A DNA stretch of 64,000 bases, from NCBI GenBank assembly GCA_049609325.1, contig JBMYYK010000001.1, forward strand, positions 116,710 to 180,709, read 5' to 3'. The stretch is from GCA-2733415 sp049609325 (GTDB taxonomy: Bacteria; Bacteroidota; Bacteroidia; Flavobacteriales; Flavobacteriaceae). The stretch's first letter is position 1. Every line of letters begins with the position of its first letter. Under the pieces are notes generated by a model, which was given only the letters and a program-made list of their open reading frames with translations, searched no databases and was not told the origin of the DNA. Position numbers and translations under genes: made by a program. Of the stretch, positions 1 to 8,458 are shown in pieces.

Positions 1-601
1 TTAACATCTGTTGCTTTTCTGCTAATGTTAACTTATCATTTGCACAATTAAACTTAAACCACACATCAGAATGTGGTGGCATGTCTTTTTTATCTAACGG
101 ATTTACAATAACTGTGGGTTTAAACGTTACGGGTCTAGAAATACTTAAAAAATCGGTCACACTTTGTGGTAAAAAATCTCCAAACTGTTCTAACATATCA
201 TTCCAACTTAAGAGATCTTCTGGCTGCTTGATATCCGTCTTTATTGCTACTTGATGTTCTAAACCGTCTTCTACTTTATGAAAAGACGCTGCTAAAATAA
301 AAATAACCACATCGCCTTGCTTAGCAGTAACTCTTCGGGTAGAAAAACTCCCGCCATCACGCATAATAGCCACATCATAGGTAATAGGCAAACTTAAGTC
401 TCCAGGTTCTAAAAAGTAAGAATGCAACGAGTGTAAAATACGCCCATTAGTGATTGTTTTATAGGCGGCACTTACTGATTGTGCTAAGACTTGCCCACCA
501 AAAACCGACGCAGTACCAACTGTTTTATTCTCACCAATAAAGCTAAGTTCTGATGATTTTTCTAAATGTAGTAGCTTTAATAATTCTGAAACTGTAGTCA
601 T
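1..601 (-). CDS. tesB: acyl-CoA thioesterase II (TesB), 3' part outside window
   Basis: About 200 codons read leftward from an ATG at 601 and run off the left edge, so the C-terminus is missing (the family is usually about 285-290 residues). The visible part is the first hot-dog domain and the beginning of the second. Motifs seen are VFGGQVLAQ near residue 34 and LHSLHSYFLEPGD near residue 62, both typical of TesB. The enzyme hydrolyses acyl-CoA to fatty acid and CoA in the cytoplasm. The catalytic Asp of the family lies in the second domain and cannot be checked fully here. The gene is divergent from pepT across a 155-base gap. The family assignment is firm; chain-length preference cannot be told. 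Confidence 0.85.
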   Translation of the reverse strand, partial: MTTVSELLKLLHLEKSSELSFIGENKTVGTASVFGGQVLAQSVSAAYKTITNGRILHSLHSYFLEPGDLSLPITYDVAIMRDGGSFSTRRVTAKQGDVVIFILAASFHKVEDGLEHQVAIKTDIKQPEDLLSWNDMLEQFGDFLPQSVTDFLSISRPVTFKPTVIVNPLDKKDMPPHSDVWFKFNCANDKLTLAEKQQML

Positions 602-756
602 AAAATATGCTGTTGCTAATTTTTTTTTGAAAATTACTACAAATTCAGCTGTCATAAAACAAATTAACGTTTCATTTAGAATTTATACTTAGTAAATAAG
701 GTTATGATATTATGTTATTTGAAGAATTACAATTATTTTCGTGAAAAAAATACAGC

Positions 757-1983
757 ATGCAACATATTATAGACCGTTTTATCAGTTACGTTACAATTGA
801 TACCGAATCAGATCCTAATTCTAACACATGTCCGAGTACAGAAAAACAATGGGACTTAGCTAATAAATTAGTTGATGAATTGAAAACCATGGGCATGCAA
901 GATGTAACCATTGACGAACATGCTTATGTGATGGCTACCTTACCAAGCAATGTAGATCATGAAGTGCCAACAATAGGGTTTATCTCTCATTTTGATACTA
1001 CTCCAGATTATACTGGTGCCAATGTAAAACCACAAATTCATGAGAATTATGATGGTGGTGATATCCTTTTAAACAAAGAGCAAAACATTGTATTATCTCC
1101 AGATTACTTTGAAGATTTGCTATTATACAAAGGGCAAACATTAATTACTACTGATGGTACCACACTTTTAGGTGCTGATGATAAAGCAGGTATCACAGAA
1201 ATTATGTGTGCTATGGAATATTTAATAAACCACCCAGAAATTAAACACGGAGCTATCCGCGTTGGATTTACTCCTGATGAAGAAATTGGTAGAGGCGCAC
1301 ATAAGTTTGATGTGAAAAAATTCGCTGCAGACTGGGCTTACACTATGGATGGTAGTCAAGTTGGAGAATTAGAATATGAAAACTTTAATGCTGCAGGCGC
1401 TAAAATTAAAGTGAATGGTAAAATTGTTCATCCTGGTTATGCAAAAGGGAAGCTTATCAATTCTATGCTGATTGCCAATGAATTCATTGCAGCACTACCA
1501 GAGCAAGAAGTACCAGAAAAAACTTCTGGTTATGAAGGGTTTTTCCACCTGTACGGTATTGAAGGAAAAGTTGAAGAAACCAATTTTCAACTAATTATTA
1601 GAGATCACGATGCTCAAAAATTTCAAGACCGCAAAAGTTTATTAGAACAAATTGCTGCTACACTTAACACTAAGCATGGTGCTGGTACGGTTGAATTAGA
1701 AATTAACGATCAGTACTTTAACATGAAAGATAAAGTTACACCAGTAATGCATATTGTAGATATTGCTGAAGAGGCTATGAAAAACTTAGGCATTACCCCA
1801 TTAATAAAGCCAATTAGAGGTGGTACAGATGGTTCACAACTATCTTATATGGGCTTACCTTGTCCTAATATTTTTGCGGGCGGACATAACTTTCATGGAC
1901 GTTATGAGTATGTACCAGTAGAGAGCATTAAAAAAGCAATTGATGTTATTGTAGAAATTGCTCAACTTACTGCTAAAAGATAA
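757..1983 (+). CDS. pepT: peptidase T (tripeptide aminopeptidase, M20B)
   Basis: 408 residues, the usual PepT length. PepT is a cytoplasmic di-zinc enzyme that releases the N-terminal residue from tripeptides. The M20 metal and catalytic residues are visible: HFDTTPDY with His78 and Asp80, GADDKAG with bridging Asp141, TPDEEIG with Glu175-Glu176, MDGS with Asp198, and a C-terminal GGHNFHGR segment holding the last metal histidine. ATG start. No downstream partner: a strong bidirectional terminator follows at 2000-2030 and the next gene, yajC, converges on it. It probably belongs to peptide catabolism. No oddity seen. Confidence 0.95.
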   Translation: MQHIIDRFISYVTIDTESDPNSNTCPSTEKQWDLANKLVDELKTMGMQDVTIDEHAYVMATLPSNVDHEVPTIGFISHFDTTPDYTGANVKPQIHENYDGGDILLNKEQNIVLSPDYFEDLLLYKGQTLITTDGTTLLGADDKAGITEIMCAMEYLINHPEIKHGAIRVGFTPDEEIGRGAHKFDVKKFAADWAYTMDGSQVGELEYENFNAAGAKIKVNGKIVHPGYAKGKLINSMLIANEFIAALPEQEVPEKTSGYEGFFHLYGIEGKVEETNFQLIIRDHDAQKFQDRKSLLEQIAATLNTKHGAGTVELEINDQYFNMKDKVTPVMHIVDIAEEAMKNLGITPLIKPIRGGTDGSQLSYMGLPCPNIFAGGHNFHGRYEYVPVESIKKAIDVIVEIAQLTAKR

Positions 1984-1999
1984 GTTAATTATATACCAT

Positions 2000-2031
2000 A
2001 AAAAAAGCCACTCAAATGAGTGGCTTTTTTA
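2000..2031. terminator. bidirectional rho-independent terminator (pepT / yajC)
   Basis: An 11-bp GC-containing stem with a short loop is flanked by A6-7 and T6, so it can stop transcription from both converging genes. The 31 bases 2001-2031 recur exactly at 60558-60588, 58 kb away. Confidence 0.85.
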
Positions 2032-2046
2032 TATTTAAATAGTCAT

Positions 2047-2334
2047 CTATTTATTTAATTTTGATGAAAGCTCAAGTGACAACGCAGAGCGTTCAAACTT
2101 AATTTTGCCTGCACCTGTTTCAATTACACAAGTGTTGTCGGTATCGTTTAAATCAACAATTTTTCCGTGAATACCACTTTTTGTAATTACTCTATCTCCT
2201 TTTTTAATGTCTTTAGCAAAATTAGCTTCTTGCTTCTGACGTTTCATTTGCGGCCTTAAAAAGAAAAAATAAATCACCACAAACATCAAAATGTATGGTG
2301 AAAACTGACCTATAGTACCTAATATACCTTCCAT
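2047..2334 (-). CDS. yajC: preprotein translocase subunit YajC
   Basis: 95 residues with one N-terminal membrane segment (about residues 12-27, ending YFFFLRPQ) followed by the small conserved YajC domain with a KGDRVITKSGIHGK core. YajC is the accessory inner-membrane subunit that associates with SecDF-YidC. It is the last gene of a leftward group, 7 bases after the DUF1573 lipoprotein gene, with nusB further upstream. That order is common in Flavobacteriia (family knowledge). Assignment firm. Confidence 0.95.
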   Translation of the reverse strand: MEGILGTIGQFSPYILMFVVIYFFFLRPQMKRQKQEANFAKDIKKGDRVITKSGIHGKIVDLNDTDNTCVIETGAGKIKFERSALSLELSSKLNK

Positions 2335-2341
2335 TTTATTA

Positions 2342-2851
2342 TTATTGTACAGCTCTTACAACTGGCATTTTAGTAGCACCCGGAGTAACTGCACCTTCAG
2401 GTACCTCTACCATAGCTTTAATTTTAACCATTTCTTTACCTTTTTCAGTATTAGCAGTAACAGTTACTGTTTGTTGTGCTAAGTTTTTCTTTCCTCTAGA
2501 GTTGAACTTTACTGTAAACTTACTTGATGCCCCAGGAGCAATAGCTTCTCTTGGCCAGTCGTTAGGAATAGTACATCCGCAGCTTCCTTTAATACCAACA
2601 ATAACTAATGGTTTTTCTCCTGTATTCGTAAAGTTGAATATTGTTTCAACAACATCACCTTGTTGAATTGTTCCGAAATCATGCTCTGTTTTATCAAAAG
2701 ACATGATAGGAAATTTATTAGAGTTTGCATCTCTTTCTGCTGCAACAGCTATATTTTCTGAATTAATTTTATCTGCTGCATTTTCTTGCTTACAAGACAC
2801 TAAAGCTAATCCGCATAATGCTGTAAATGCAAGTAATCTTAAATTTTTCAT
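2342..2851 (-). CDS. DUF1573 domain lipoprotein
   Basis: 169 residues. An N-terminal signal ends in the lipobox LALVSC with Cys20, so a lipid-anchored envelope protein is predicted. Residues about 45-150 form a DUF1573 Ig-like domain: FDKTEHDFGTI near the start, then GSCGCT and the FTVKFNSRGK strand. The molecular function of the domain is not established. It lies between nusB (67-base gap) and yajC (7-base gap) on the same strand, probably co-transcribed with yajC. Family call firm; role unknown. Confidence 0.85.
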   Translation of the reverse strand: MKNLRLLAFTALCGLALVSCKQENAADKINSENIAVAAERDANSNKFPIMSFDKTEHDFGTIQQGDVVETIFNFTNTGEKPLVIVGIKGSCGCTIPNDWPREAIAPGASSKFTVKFNSRGKKNLAQQTVTVTANTEKGKEMVKIKAMVEVPEGAVTPGATKMPVVRAVQ

Positions 2852-2918
2852 GATATAAATTATTAATTTGTTTGTAATCTGATTTATAAACTACGCTAAA
2901 ATACTATAAAATATTATA

Positions 2919-3851
2919 TTACATTAACCCTCTTCCTACTTTTTGAAGTTTCTCAGTTTTTTTAAAGTCTTTAACTAAGCTATCTAAAATACCATTAATG
3001 AACGTGCTACTTTTTTTTGTAGAGTATTCTTTAGCTATTTCTAAATATTCATTTATGGTAACTTTAACTGGTATAGAAGAAAATTTTAAAAATTCACAAA
3101 TGGCCATCTGCATAAGGATTGAATCTGTAGAAGCAATTCTATCGGCATCCCATTTTGGTGTTTTTTGATCGATATACGTTTTTAACTCTTCACTATTTAA
3201 AACAGTTTTTGACAGTAATTCTTTACCAAATTTCTGATCTTCTTCGTCCTTAAACAATTTCGTCAGTTTTAAAGGCACACCTGTTTTTAGTTTTTTCAGT
3301 TCTTTTAAAATGATTGTATTGACATGTGGTAAGTCGTCTATCCAACTAATACATGTGTCTTCATAATAAGAATACAACTTATCATTAGGTGCTATTATAC
3401 GCTTAAAAATATTTAACACTAAATCTTTATCCTTTTCAAACGAGCTGTCATCATTTTGGTAATTTACATAAAAATCTGAGGCTAAAATTTCATTTAAAAA
3501 TAATGTTGCGTATTCATCGTCCAACTCCCAGTTATTTAAGGATTTTTCATCAATTAATAGGGCCAACTCTTGGCTAGAAGCTATGTGGTTTAAAAACACG
3601 TTATTTTCTAACCTATGGATGTTTTGCTTCTGGTTTTCTTTTAAAAAGCTTTGTTGCGTTGCTTTATTTAATTTTCTTGCCTTTTGAAGTATTACAACAA
3701 ATAATTGGTATTGTAACAAGTACAAGTCATACATGCTAGAAGAGCTATTATTTAAGGCTTTGTATGCCAAGTTTAAATCATCATTATTTGTATGCGTCAT
3801 TTCAAAAATGGTTTGCATAACTTTTGTACGAATGTGTCTTCTGTTTAACAT
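2919..3851 (-). CDS. nusB: transcription antitermination factor NusB, long Bacteroidota form
   Basis: 310 residues, about twice the E. coli protein. The C-terminal half (about residues 170-295) matches the helical NusB fold, with signature segments ILMQMAICEFL and KVTINEYLEIAKEYS and a final helix containing FINGILDSLVKDF. The N-terminal half opens with LNRRHIRTKVMQ, which also resembles the start of NusB, so the protein looks like an elongated two-part NusB as known in Bacteroidetes. It binds boxA RNA with NusE in rRNA antitermination. It has its own -7 box at 3905-3912, and a perfect inverted repeat lies at the predicted transcript start. Confidence 0.88.
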   Translation of the reverse strand: MLNRRHIRTKVMQTIFEMTHTNNDDLNLAYKALNNSSSSMYDLYLLQYQLFVVILQKARKLNKATQQSFLKENQKQNIHRLENNVFLNHIASSQELALLIDEKSLNNWELDDEYATLFLNEILASDFYVNYQNDDSSFEKDKDLVLNIFKRIIAPNDKLYSYYEDTCISWIDDLPHVNTIILKELKKLKTGVPLKLTKLFKDEEDQKFGKELLSKTVLNSEELKTYIDQKTPKWDADRIASTDSILMQMAICEFLKFSSIPVKVTINEYLEIAKEYSTKKSSTFINGILDSLVKDFKKTEKLQKVGRGLM

Positions 3852-3874
3852 GAATAAGAACTTTTATAGAGTAA

Positions 3875-3904
3875 CAAAGCGAAAGGATAGGCCCTTTCGC
3901 TTTG
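3875..3904 (-). promoter_or_regulatory. 12-bp perfect inverted repeat in the nusB leader
   Basis: Arms 3875-3886 and 3893-3904 are exact reverse complements with a 6-base loop. The repeat begins next to the nusB -7 box, so it would form a strong hairpin at the very 5' end of the nusB transcript. No U tract follows it on either strand, so it is not a standard terminator. It may act as an mRNA stabiliser, an operator, or an end signal for leucine dehydrogenase. Confidence 0.6.
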
Positions 3905-3912
3905 CAAAAATA
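3905..3912 (-). promoter_or_regulatory. -7 promoter element of nusB
   Basis: The minus strand reads TATTTTTG, a full match to the Bacteroidota -7 consensus TAnnTTTG, about 54 bases upstream of the nusB ATG. I see no TTG at the proper -33 distance. Confidence 0.55.
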
Positions 3913-3933
3913 AACTATTATTTTAAAGAAATA

Positions 3934-5037
3934 CTACTTCTGATTTTCTTTTTTTCTAGCGTCAATTCTATTTTGAGCTATTGTTAATGATGCACTATGT
4001 GTAGTCACACCATTTGTAGCTGCATTTTTAATAATTTCTAACGTAGTGTTATAAATATTTTCTGTTTGGCGCATAATTTCAGTTTTACCGTAACCTTCTA
4101 ATTCTGCGTAAACATTAATAATACCTCCTGCGTTAATTACAAAATCTGGAGCATACACTATACCTCTTTCTGATAGAATTTTTCCATGCGCTTCTTCATT
4201 TGCTAATTGATTGTTAGCAGCTCCAGCAATAATATCAACCTTTAATTGATTGATTGTATCATCATTTACAGTAGCTCCTAAAGCACAAGGTGCGTAAATA
4301 TCTGCATCTAAACCGTAAATATTATCTCCCGTGTATATTTCAGCACCATATTTTGAGCTTACTTCTGCTAAACGTGCTTCATTAATATCTGTAATGATAA
4401 CTTTAGCGCCTTCGTTTGTAAGGTGCTCAACTAAAGATTCTCCTACGTGACCTATACCTTGAACAATTACTTTTTTATCTTCTAAAACATCAGAACCGTA
4501 TTTATATTCAGCGGCAGCTTTCATACCCATAAACACACCATATGCAGTAATTGGTGATGGATTTCCTGCTCCTCCTCTACTTTCTGAAATTCCTGTAACG
4601 TATGGCGTCACATCACGAACTAAATCCATATCAGATGTTTCCATTCCAATATCTTCAGCTGTAATATATTTTCCGCTTAATGAGTGTACAAACTTCCCAA
4701 AACGCTGCATTAATTCTGGCGTTTTTTGAGTTTTAGCATCACCAATAATTACGGCTTTACCACCTCCTAAATTCAATCCAGCTACAGCTGACTTAAATGT
4801 CATACCTCTTGACAAACGCAATACATCATTAAGTGCTTCCCACTCGTTGTTATACTGCCACATTCTAGTTCCTCCTAATGCAGGACCTAAAACTGTATTA
4901 TGAATTCCAATTATTGCTTTTAAACCAGTATCTTTGTCATTGCAAAAAACAATTTGCTCATGATTATCGAATGATAACTGACCGAAAACTGGATCTACCT
5001 TTGGTAAATCTTTTACGTTTATTACTTCTGAAGTCAT
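3934..5037 (-). CDS. ldh: leucine dehydrogenase (Glu/Leu/Phe/Val dehydrogenase family)
   Basis: 367 residues, the normal length of leucine dehydrogenase. It catalyses NAD-dependent reversible oxidative deamination of branched-chain amino acids in the cytoplasm. The substrate/catalytic lysines sit in TFKSAVAG (Lys82) and GGGKAVI (Lys94). The NAD-binding Rossmann domain has IVQGIGHVGESL near residue 193, and VINAGGIINV near residue 303 is also typical. It has a well-formed promoter at 5093-5123, and nusB lies 82 bases downstream with its own promoter. A valine- or phenylalanine-specific relative cannot be excluded by eye. Confidence 0.88.
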   Translation of the reverse strand: MTSEVINVKDLPKVDPVFGQLSFDNHEQIVFCNDKDTGLKAIIGIHNTVLGPALGGTRMWQYNNEWEALNDVLRLSRGMTFKSAVAGLNLGGGKAVIIGDAKTQKTPELMQRFGKFVHSLSGKYITAEDIGMETSDMDLVRDVTPYVTGISESRGGAGNPSPITAYGVFMGMKAAAEYKYGSDVLEDKKVIVQGIGHVGESLVEHLTNEGAKVIITDINEARLAEVSSKYGAEIYTGDNIYGLDADIYAPCALGATVNDDTINQLKVDIIAGAANNQLANEEAHGKILSERGIVYAPDFVINAGGIINVYAELEGYGKTEIMRQTENIYNTTLEIIKNAATNGVTTHSASLTIAQNRIDARKKENQK

Positions 5038-5092
5038 TGTTTGTATATTGTTATATTATAAAATAAATTATAAATCTCTCAATTTAAGTGTG

Positions 5093-5123
5093 CAAAAGTA
5101 ACTGATTATTCATTTTTACACAA
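5093..5123 (-). promoter_or_regulatory. promoter of leucine dehydrogenase
   Basis: The minus strand carries TTG (5123-5121), a 20-base spacer and TACTTTTG (5100-5093), a full match to the Bacteroidota TTG-N17-23-TAnnTTTG promoter. The start codon is about 55 bases downstream. Confidence 0.65.
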
Positions 5124-5180
5124 AAAAATACTCTTAAATTGACTATTATTAAATCTTAAATCTATTTTTTAAATTCATAA

Positions 5181-6938
5181 ATGAAGGAACTACAACAGCT
5201 AAATCAATACTTTTTAAAATATAAATTTAGGATGATTATTGGTATTGTAATTACCATTATTTCTAAAGTATTTACAGTGTTTACACCTCGATTTACTGGA
5301 AATGCTATCGAGTTAATTGAAACTTACATTGCACAAGAAAACTCTTCTTTTGAGGCATTCAAAAATGAATTAATTTACTACATACTTCTCATATTAGGGG
5401 TGAGTCTTGTTGCGGCATTCTTCACGTTTTTAATGCGTCAATTACTCATTGTAATGTCACGTTTAATAGAGTTTGATTTGAAAAATAATGTGTTCAAGCA
5501 ATACGAATTACTGTCACAGAACTTTTACAAACAAAACAGAACCGGTGATTTAATGAACCGAATTAGTGAAGACGTGAGTAGAGTTCGCATGTATTTTGGT
5601 CCAGCTATAATGTATAGTATCAACACCATTACCTTATTTGTTATTTTGATTCCTATGATGGTTTCAACAGCTCCTAAACTGGCACTATATACGTTATTAC
5701 CATTACCAATCTTATCAATTGCTATTTACAAACTGAGTAAAGAAATACATTTAAGAAGTACAACTGTTCAAGAATACCTCTCTAAACTGACCATTTTTAC
5801 TCAAGAAGCATTTTCTGGTATTGCAGTAATAAAAGCCTATGGAATATCTAACAATTCCAACCAGCAATTTGAATTACTAGCAGAAGATAGTAAACAAAAA
5901 AACATGGATTTGGTTAAGGTGCAAGCTTGGTTTTTTCCGTTTATGATTTTGTTAATTGGTCTTAGCAATGTGCTGGTGATATACATTGGTGGAATGCAAT
6001 ACATCAACGGGACAATAAAAAGTATAGGTACACTAATTGAGTTTTTATTATATGTGAACATGCTCACTTGGCCTGTAGCTACAGTTGGTTGGGTTACATC
6101 AATTATTCAACAAGCTGAAGCCTCTCAAAAACGTATTAATGAATTTTTAAACATCACTCCTGAAATCATTAATCCTAATACAGAAGAGTATACCTTTGAC
6201 ACAGGTATTGAGTTCAAAAATGTGAGTTTCACATATCCTGACACTAATATTACAGCGTTAAAAAACATCTCTTTTAAAATTGATAAAGGCCATTCATTTG
6301 CAATTATTGGGCAAACAGGATCTGGAAAATCAACACTACTAAACTTGATATCTCGTTTACATGATGTTAGTGAGGGTGAAATCTTAATAGGTGGCCAAAA
6401 TATTACTACTCACAACTTAACTTTACTCAGAAATCATATAGGTGTCGTGCCTCAAGATCCTTTTTTATTTTCTGACACTATTGCAAATAACATTAAGTTC
6501 GGGAAATCTGACGCAAGTGAAGAAGACATTATCAATGCAGCCAAAAACGCCGATGTGCACGATAATATTATTCAATTTAAAGACGGCTATCAAACCGTTT
6601 TAGGAGAACGAGGAATCACATTATCAGGTGGACAAAAACAGCGAGTATCTATAGCACGTGCTATTATTAAAAATCCAGATATTCTATTATTTGACGATTG
6701 TTTATCTGCCGTAGATACTGAAACCGAAGAAACCATATTGAATAATTTAAAAACCGTTTCTAATAGCAAAACTACAATAATTGTGAGCCACAGAATATCT
6801 TCTGTTAAGAATGCTGAAACAATATTAGTACTTGATAATGGTGAAATTATTCAAAAAGGAACTCATAATCAGCTGATAAGTGAACAAGGTTATTACCAAG
6901 AGTTACACCAAAAACAACTCTCGGAAAAAGAACAGTAA
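5181..6938 (+). CDS. ABC exporter, fused permease and ATPase
   Basis: 585 residues: a six-helix exporter transmembrane domain (about 1-310) followed by a nucleotide-binding domain. Walker A is GQTGSGKS, the signature is LSGGQKQR, Walker B is ILLFDDCLSAVD and the H-loop is IIVSHR. It resembles the MsbA/MdlB/YheH-YheI group and would export a lipid, peptide or drug as a dimer. The position after Walker B, normally catalytic Glu, is Asp. That is typical of the degenerate half of heterodimeric exporters, yet no partner half-transporter gene is adjacent. The DUF3276 gene follows 71 bases downstream. Substrate unknown. Confidence 0.88.
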   Translation: MKELQQLNQYFLKYKFRMIIGIVITIISKVFTVFTPRFTGNAIELIETYIAQENSSFEAFKNELIYYILLILGVSLVAAFFTFLMRQLLIVMSRLIEFDLKNNVFKQYELLSQNFYKQNRTGDLMNRISEDVSRVRMYFGPAIMYSINTITLFVILIPMMVSTAPKLALYTLLPLPILSIAIYKLSKEIHLRSTTVQEYLSKLTIFTQEAFSGIAVIKAYGISNNSNQQFELLAEDSKQKNMDLVKVQAWFFPFMILLIGLSNVLVIYIGGMQYINGTIKSIGTLIEFLLYVNMLTWPVATVGWVTSIIQQAEASQKRINEFLNITPEIINPNTEEYTFDTGIEFKNVSFTYPDTNITALKNISFKIDKGHSFAIIGQTGSGKSTLLNLISRLHDVSEGEILIGGQNITTHNLTLLRNHIGVVPQDPFLFSDTIANNIKFGKSDASEEDIINAAKNADVHDNIIQFKDGYQTVLGERGITLSGGQKQRVSIARAIIKNPDILLFDDCLSAVDTETEETILNNLKTVSNSKTTIIVSHRISSVKNAETILVLDNGEIIQKGTHNQLISEQGYYQELHQKQLSEKEQ

Positions 6939-7009
6939 AAAAAATTGGTTCTAATGTTTTTTTTTATGATTTTTGGGAAGCAATAAAACTAATATATCAC
7001 GAAGGAACT

Positions 7010-7390
7010 ATGAGCGATAAAGACTATTTAGAAAAAGAAGAAATTTTTTCTAAGGTATTAAGAGCAGGACGAAGAACTTATTTTTTTGATGTAAGATCAA
7101 CTAAAGCAGGTGATTACTACCTTACTATTACCGAAAGTAAAAAGTTTACTAATGATGACGGATCTTTCCATTACAAAAAGCATAAAATTTACTTATATAA
7201 AGAAGATTTTGTGGCTTTTACTGATATCATGTCTGAGATGACATCATATGTTATCAACGAAAAAGGTGAAGAAGTGATTTCCGAACGTCACCAAAAAGAT
7301 TATAAAAAAGAGTATACCTCTCCAGAAGTTGTTGCAGAATCTACAACTAACGGGAGCAGCTTTACTGATATTAGCTTTGACGATATCTAA
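7010..7390 (+). CDS. DUF3276 / PUR-family DNA- and RNA-binding protein
   Basis: 126 residues, small and highly charged. The PUR-like domain covers about residues 8-80, with EEIFSKVLRAGRRTYFFDVR and the strand-rich stretch around YYLTITESKKF. The last 40 residues are low-complexity and acidic. The Borrelia relative BpuR binds nucleic acid (family knowledge); the role in flavobacteria is not established. It sits after the ABC exporter on the same strand and ends in a hairpin terminator at 7421-7448. Confidence 0.85.
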   Translation: MSDKDYLEKEEIFSKVLRAGRRTYFFDVRSTKAGDYYLTITESKKFTNDDGSFHYKKHKIYLYKEDFVAFTDIMSEMTSYVINEKGEEVISERHQKDYKKEYTSPEVVAESTTNGSSFTDISFDDI

Positions 7391-7420
7391 ACCAATACAA
7401 AACCAACCAAAAACCTAATT

Positions 7421-7448
7421 AAACTCAATCTAACGATTGAGTTTTTTT
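7421..7448 (+). terminator. rho-independent terminator after the DUF3276 gene
   Basis: The stem ACTCAATC/GATTGAGT with a 4-base loop is followed by T7. The T tract touches the stop end of the convergent csaA-like gene at 7447. Confidence 0.75.
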
Positions 7449-7779
7449 ATGCCAGACGCATACCATTGGTTACTTTTCGATCTGGAGCTACCAAAACTAC
7501 ACCCTTCTCTTCAGCAACTAAACCCAATACCAAACATTCGCTCATCATAGTGGCAATCTGCTTTTTAGGAAAATTTACCACAGCTAAAACTTGTTGTCCA
7601 ATCAAACTACTAAGCTCATATAAATCTGTTATTTGAGCAGAACTTTTCAGTTGTCCTAAAGCACCAAAATCTATGACTAATTTATAAGACGGATTACGCG
7701 CTTCTTTAAACACTTCTGCTTGTAGTATTGTTCCTACTCTTATATCTACTTTTTCAAAATCAGACCATGATATTTCCAT
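7447..7779 (-). CDS. csaA: CsaA-like tRNA-binding domain protein
   Basis: 110 residues forming one OB-fold tRNA-binding domain, the size of CsaA. It opens with SDFEKVDIRVGTI and ends with APDRKVTNGMRLA; the segment VVNFPKKQIATMMSECLVL is diagnostic of the CsaA/YgjH/MetRS C-terminal family. Proposed roles are tRNA binding or a chaperone role in protein export. It is divergent from the thioredoxin-like gene across only 52 bases and convergent with the DUF3276 gene. Family firm, biological role uncertain. Confidence 0.88.
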   Translation of the reverse strand: MEISWSDFEKVDIRVGTILQAEVFKEARNPSYKLVIDFGALGQLKSSAQITDLYELSSLIGQQVLAVVNFPKKQIATMMSECLVLGLVAEEKGVVLVAPDRKVTNGMRLA

Positions 7780-7831
7780 ATTTTATCTACATTTATATTA
7801 CGTATTCATTTCATTATAAATATAACTAATC

Positions 7832-8392
7832 ATGGCAAGAACACCATCAAATATGCTGGACTTAAACACACAAGCTCCAAATTTTACATTATTAGATACC
7901 GTAAGCAACACAATAGTATCTCTAAGTGAGTTAAAAGGCACTAAAGCTACAGTGATTATGTTTATTTGCAACCACTGTCCGTTTGTGATACATGTCAATC
8001 ATGAGTTAGTTAAATTAGCAAATGATTACAAACAAAAAGACATAGCTTTCATAGCTATTAGTAGCAATGACGTTGAAAATTATCCGCAAGACGGCCCCGA
8101 TAAAATGCAACAACACGCACAAGACAACCACTACCCTTTCCCGTATTTATATGACGAAACTCAAGAAGTAGCTAAAGCTTATGATGCCGCTTGCACGCCA
8201 GACTTTTTTGTGTTCAATGACCAATTAACATTACAATATCGTGGCCAATTAGACGATTCAAGACCAGGTAATGACATCAATGTTACTGGGAAAGATATCA
8301 GAAATGCATTAGATAGTATATTACATAACCTACCAGTTAGCGATATACAAAAACCAAGCATCGGTTGTAATATCAAGTGGAAAAATACCTAA
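7832..8392 (+). CDS. thioredoxin-like / AhpC-TSA family protein
   Basis: 186 residues with an AhpC/TSA-type thioredoxin fold. The active site is FICNHCPFV near residue 50, a CxxC thioredoxin pattern. A third cysteine lies in DAACTPDFFVF near residue 115, beside the cis-proline position of thioredoxin folds. There is no signal peptide, so a cytoplasmic redox protein is likely. It is a common stand-alone flavobacterial protein of unknown partner. The stop codon overlaps a perfect 22-bp palindrome at 8391-8412. Confidence 0.82.
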   Translation: MARTPSNMLDLNTQAPNFTLLDTVSNTIVSLSELKGTKATVIMFICNHCPFVIHVNHELVKLANDYKQKDIAFIAISSNDVENYPQDGPDKMQQHAQDNHYPFPYLYDETQEVAKAYDAACTPDFFVFNDQLTLQYRGQLDDSRPGNDINVTGKDIRNALDSILHNLPVSDIQKPSIGCNIKWKNT

Positions 8393-8412
8393 TACTGATA
8401 TATATCAGTATT
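8391..8412. terminator. perfect 22-bp palindrome, possible terminator or operator
   Basis: The sequence is an exact 11+11 palindrome overlapping the stop codon of the thioredoxin-like gene, with a short T run at its right end. It could act as a weak terminator, or as a regulator site upstream of the U32 gene that starts 47 bases further on. Confidence 0.45.
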
Positions 8413-8458
8413 TTATCATCACACAAGCCTTTTATTTGCAGACATAAACTTAAACATT

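Noticed and set aside
2001..2031. Exact 31-base repeat as evidence of a mobile element
   Set aside because: No flanking target duplications, no transposase and clear terminator function at both sites; treated as a terminator family instead.
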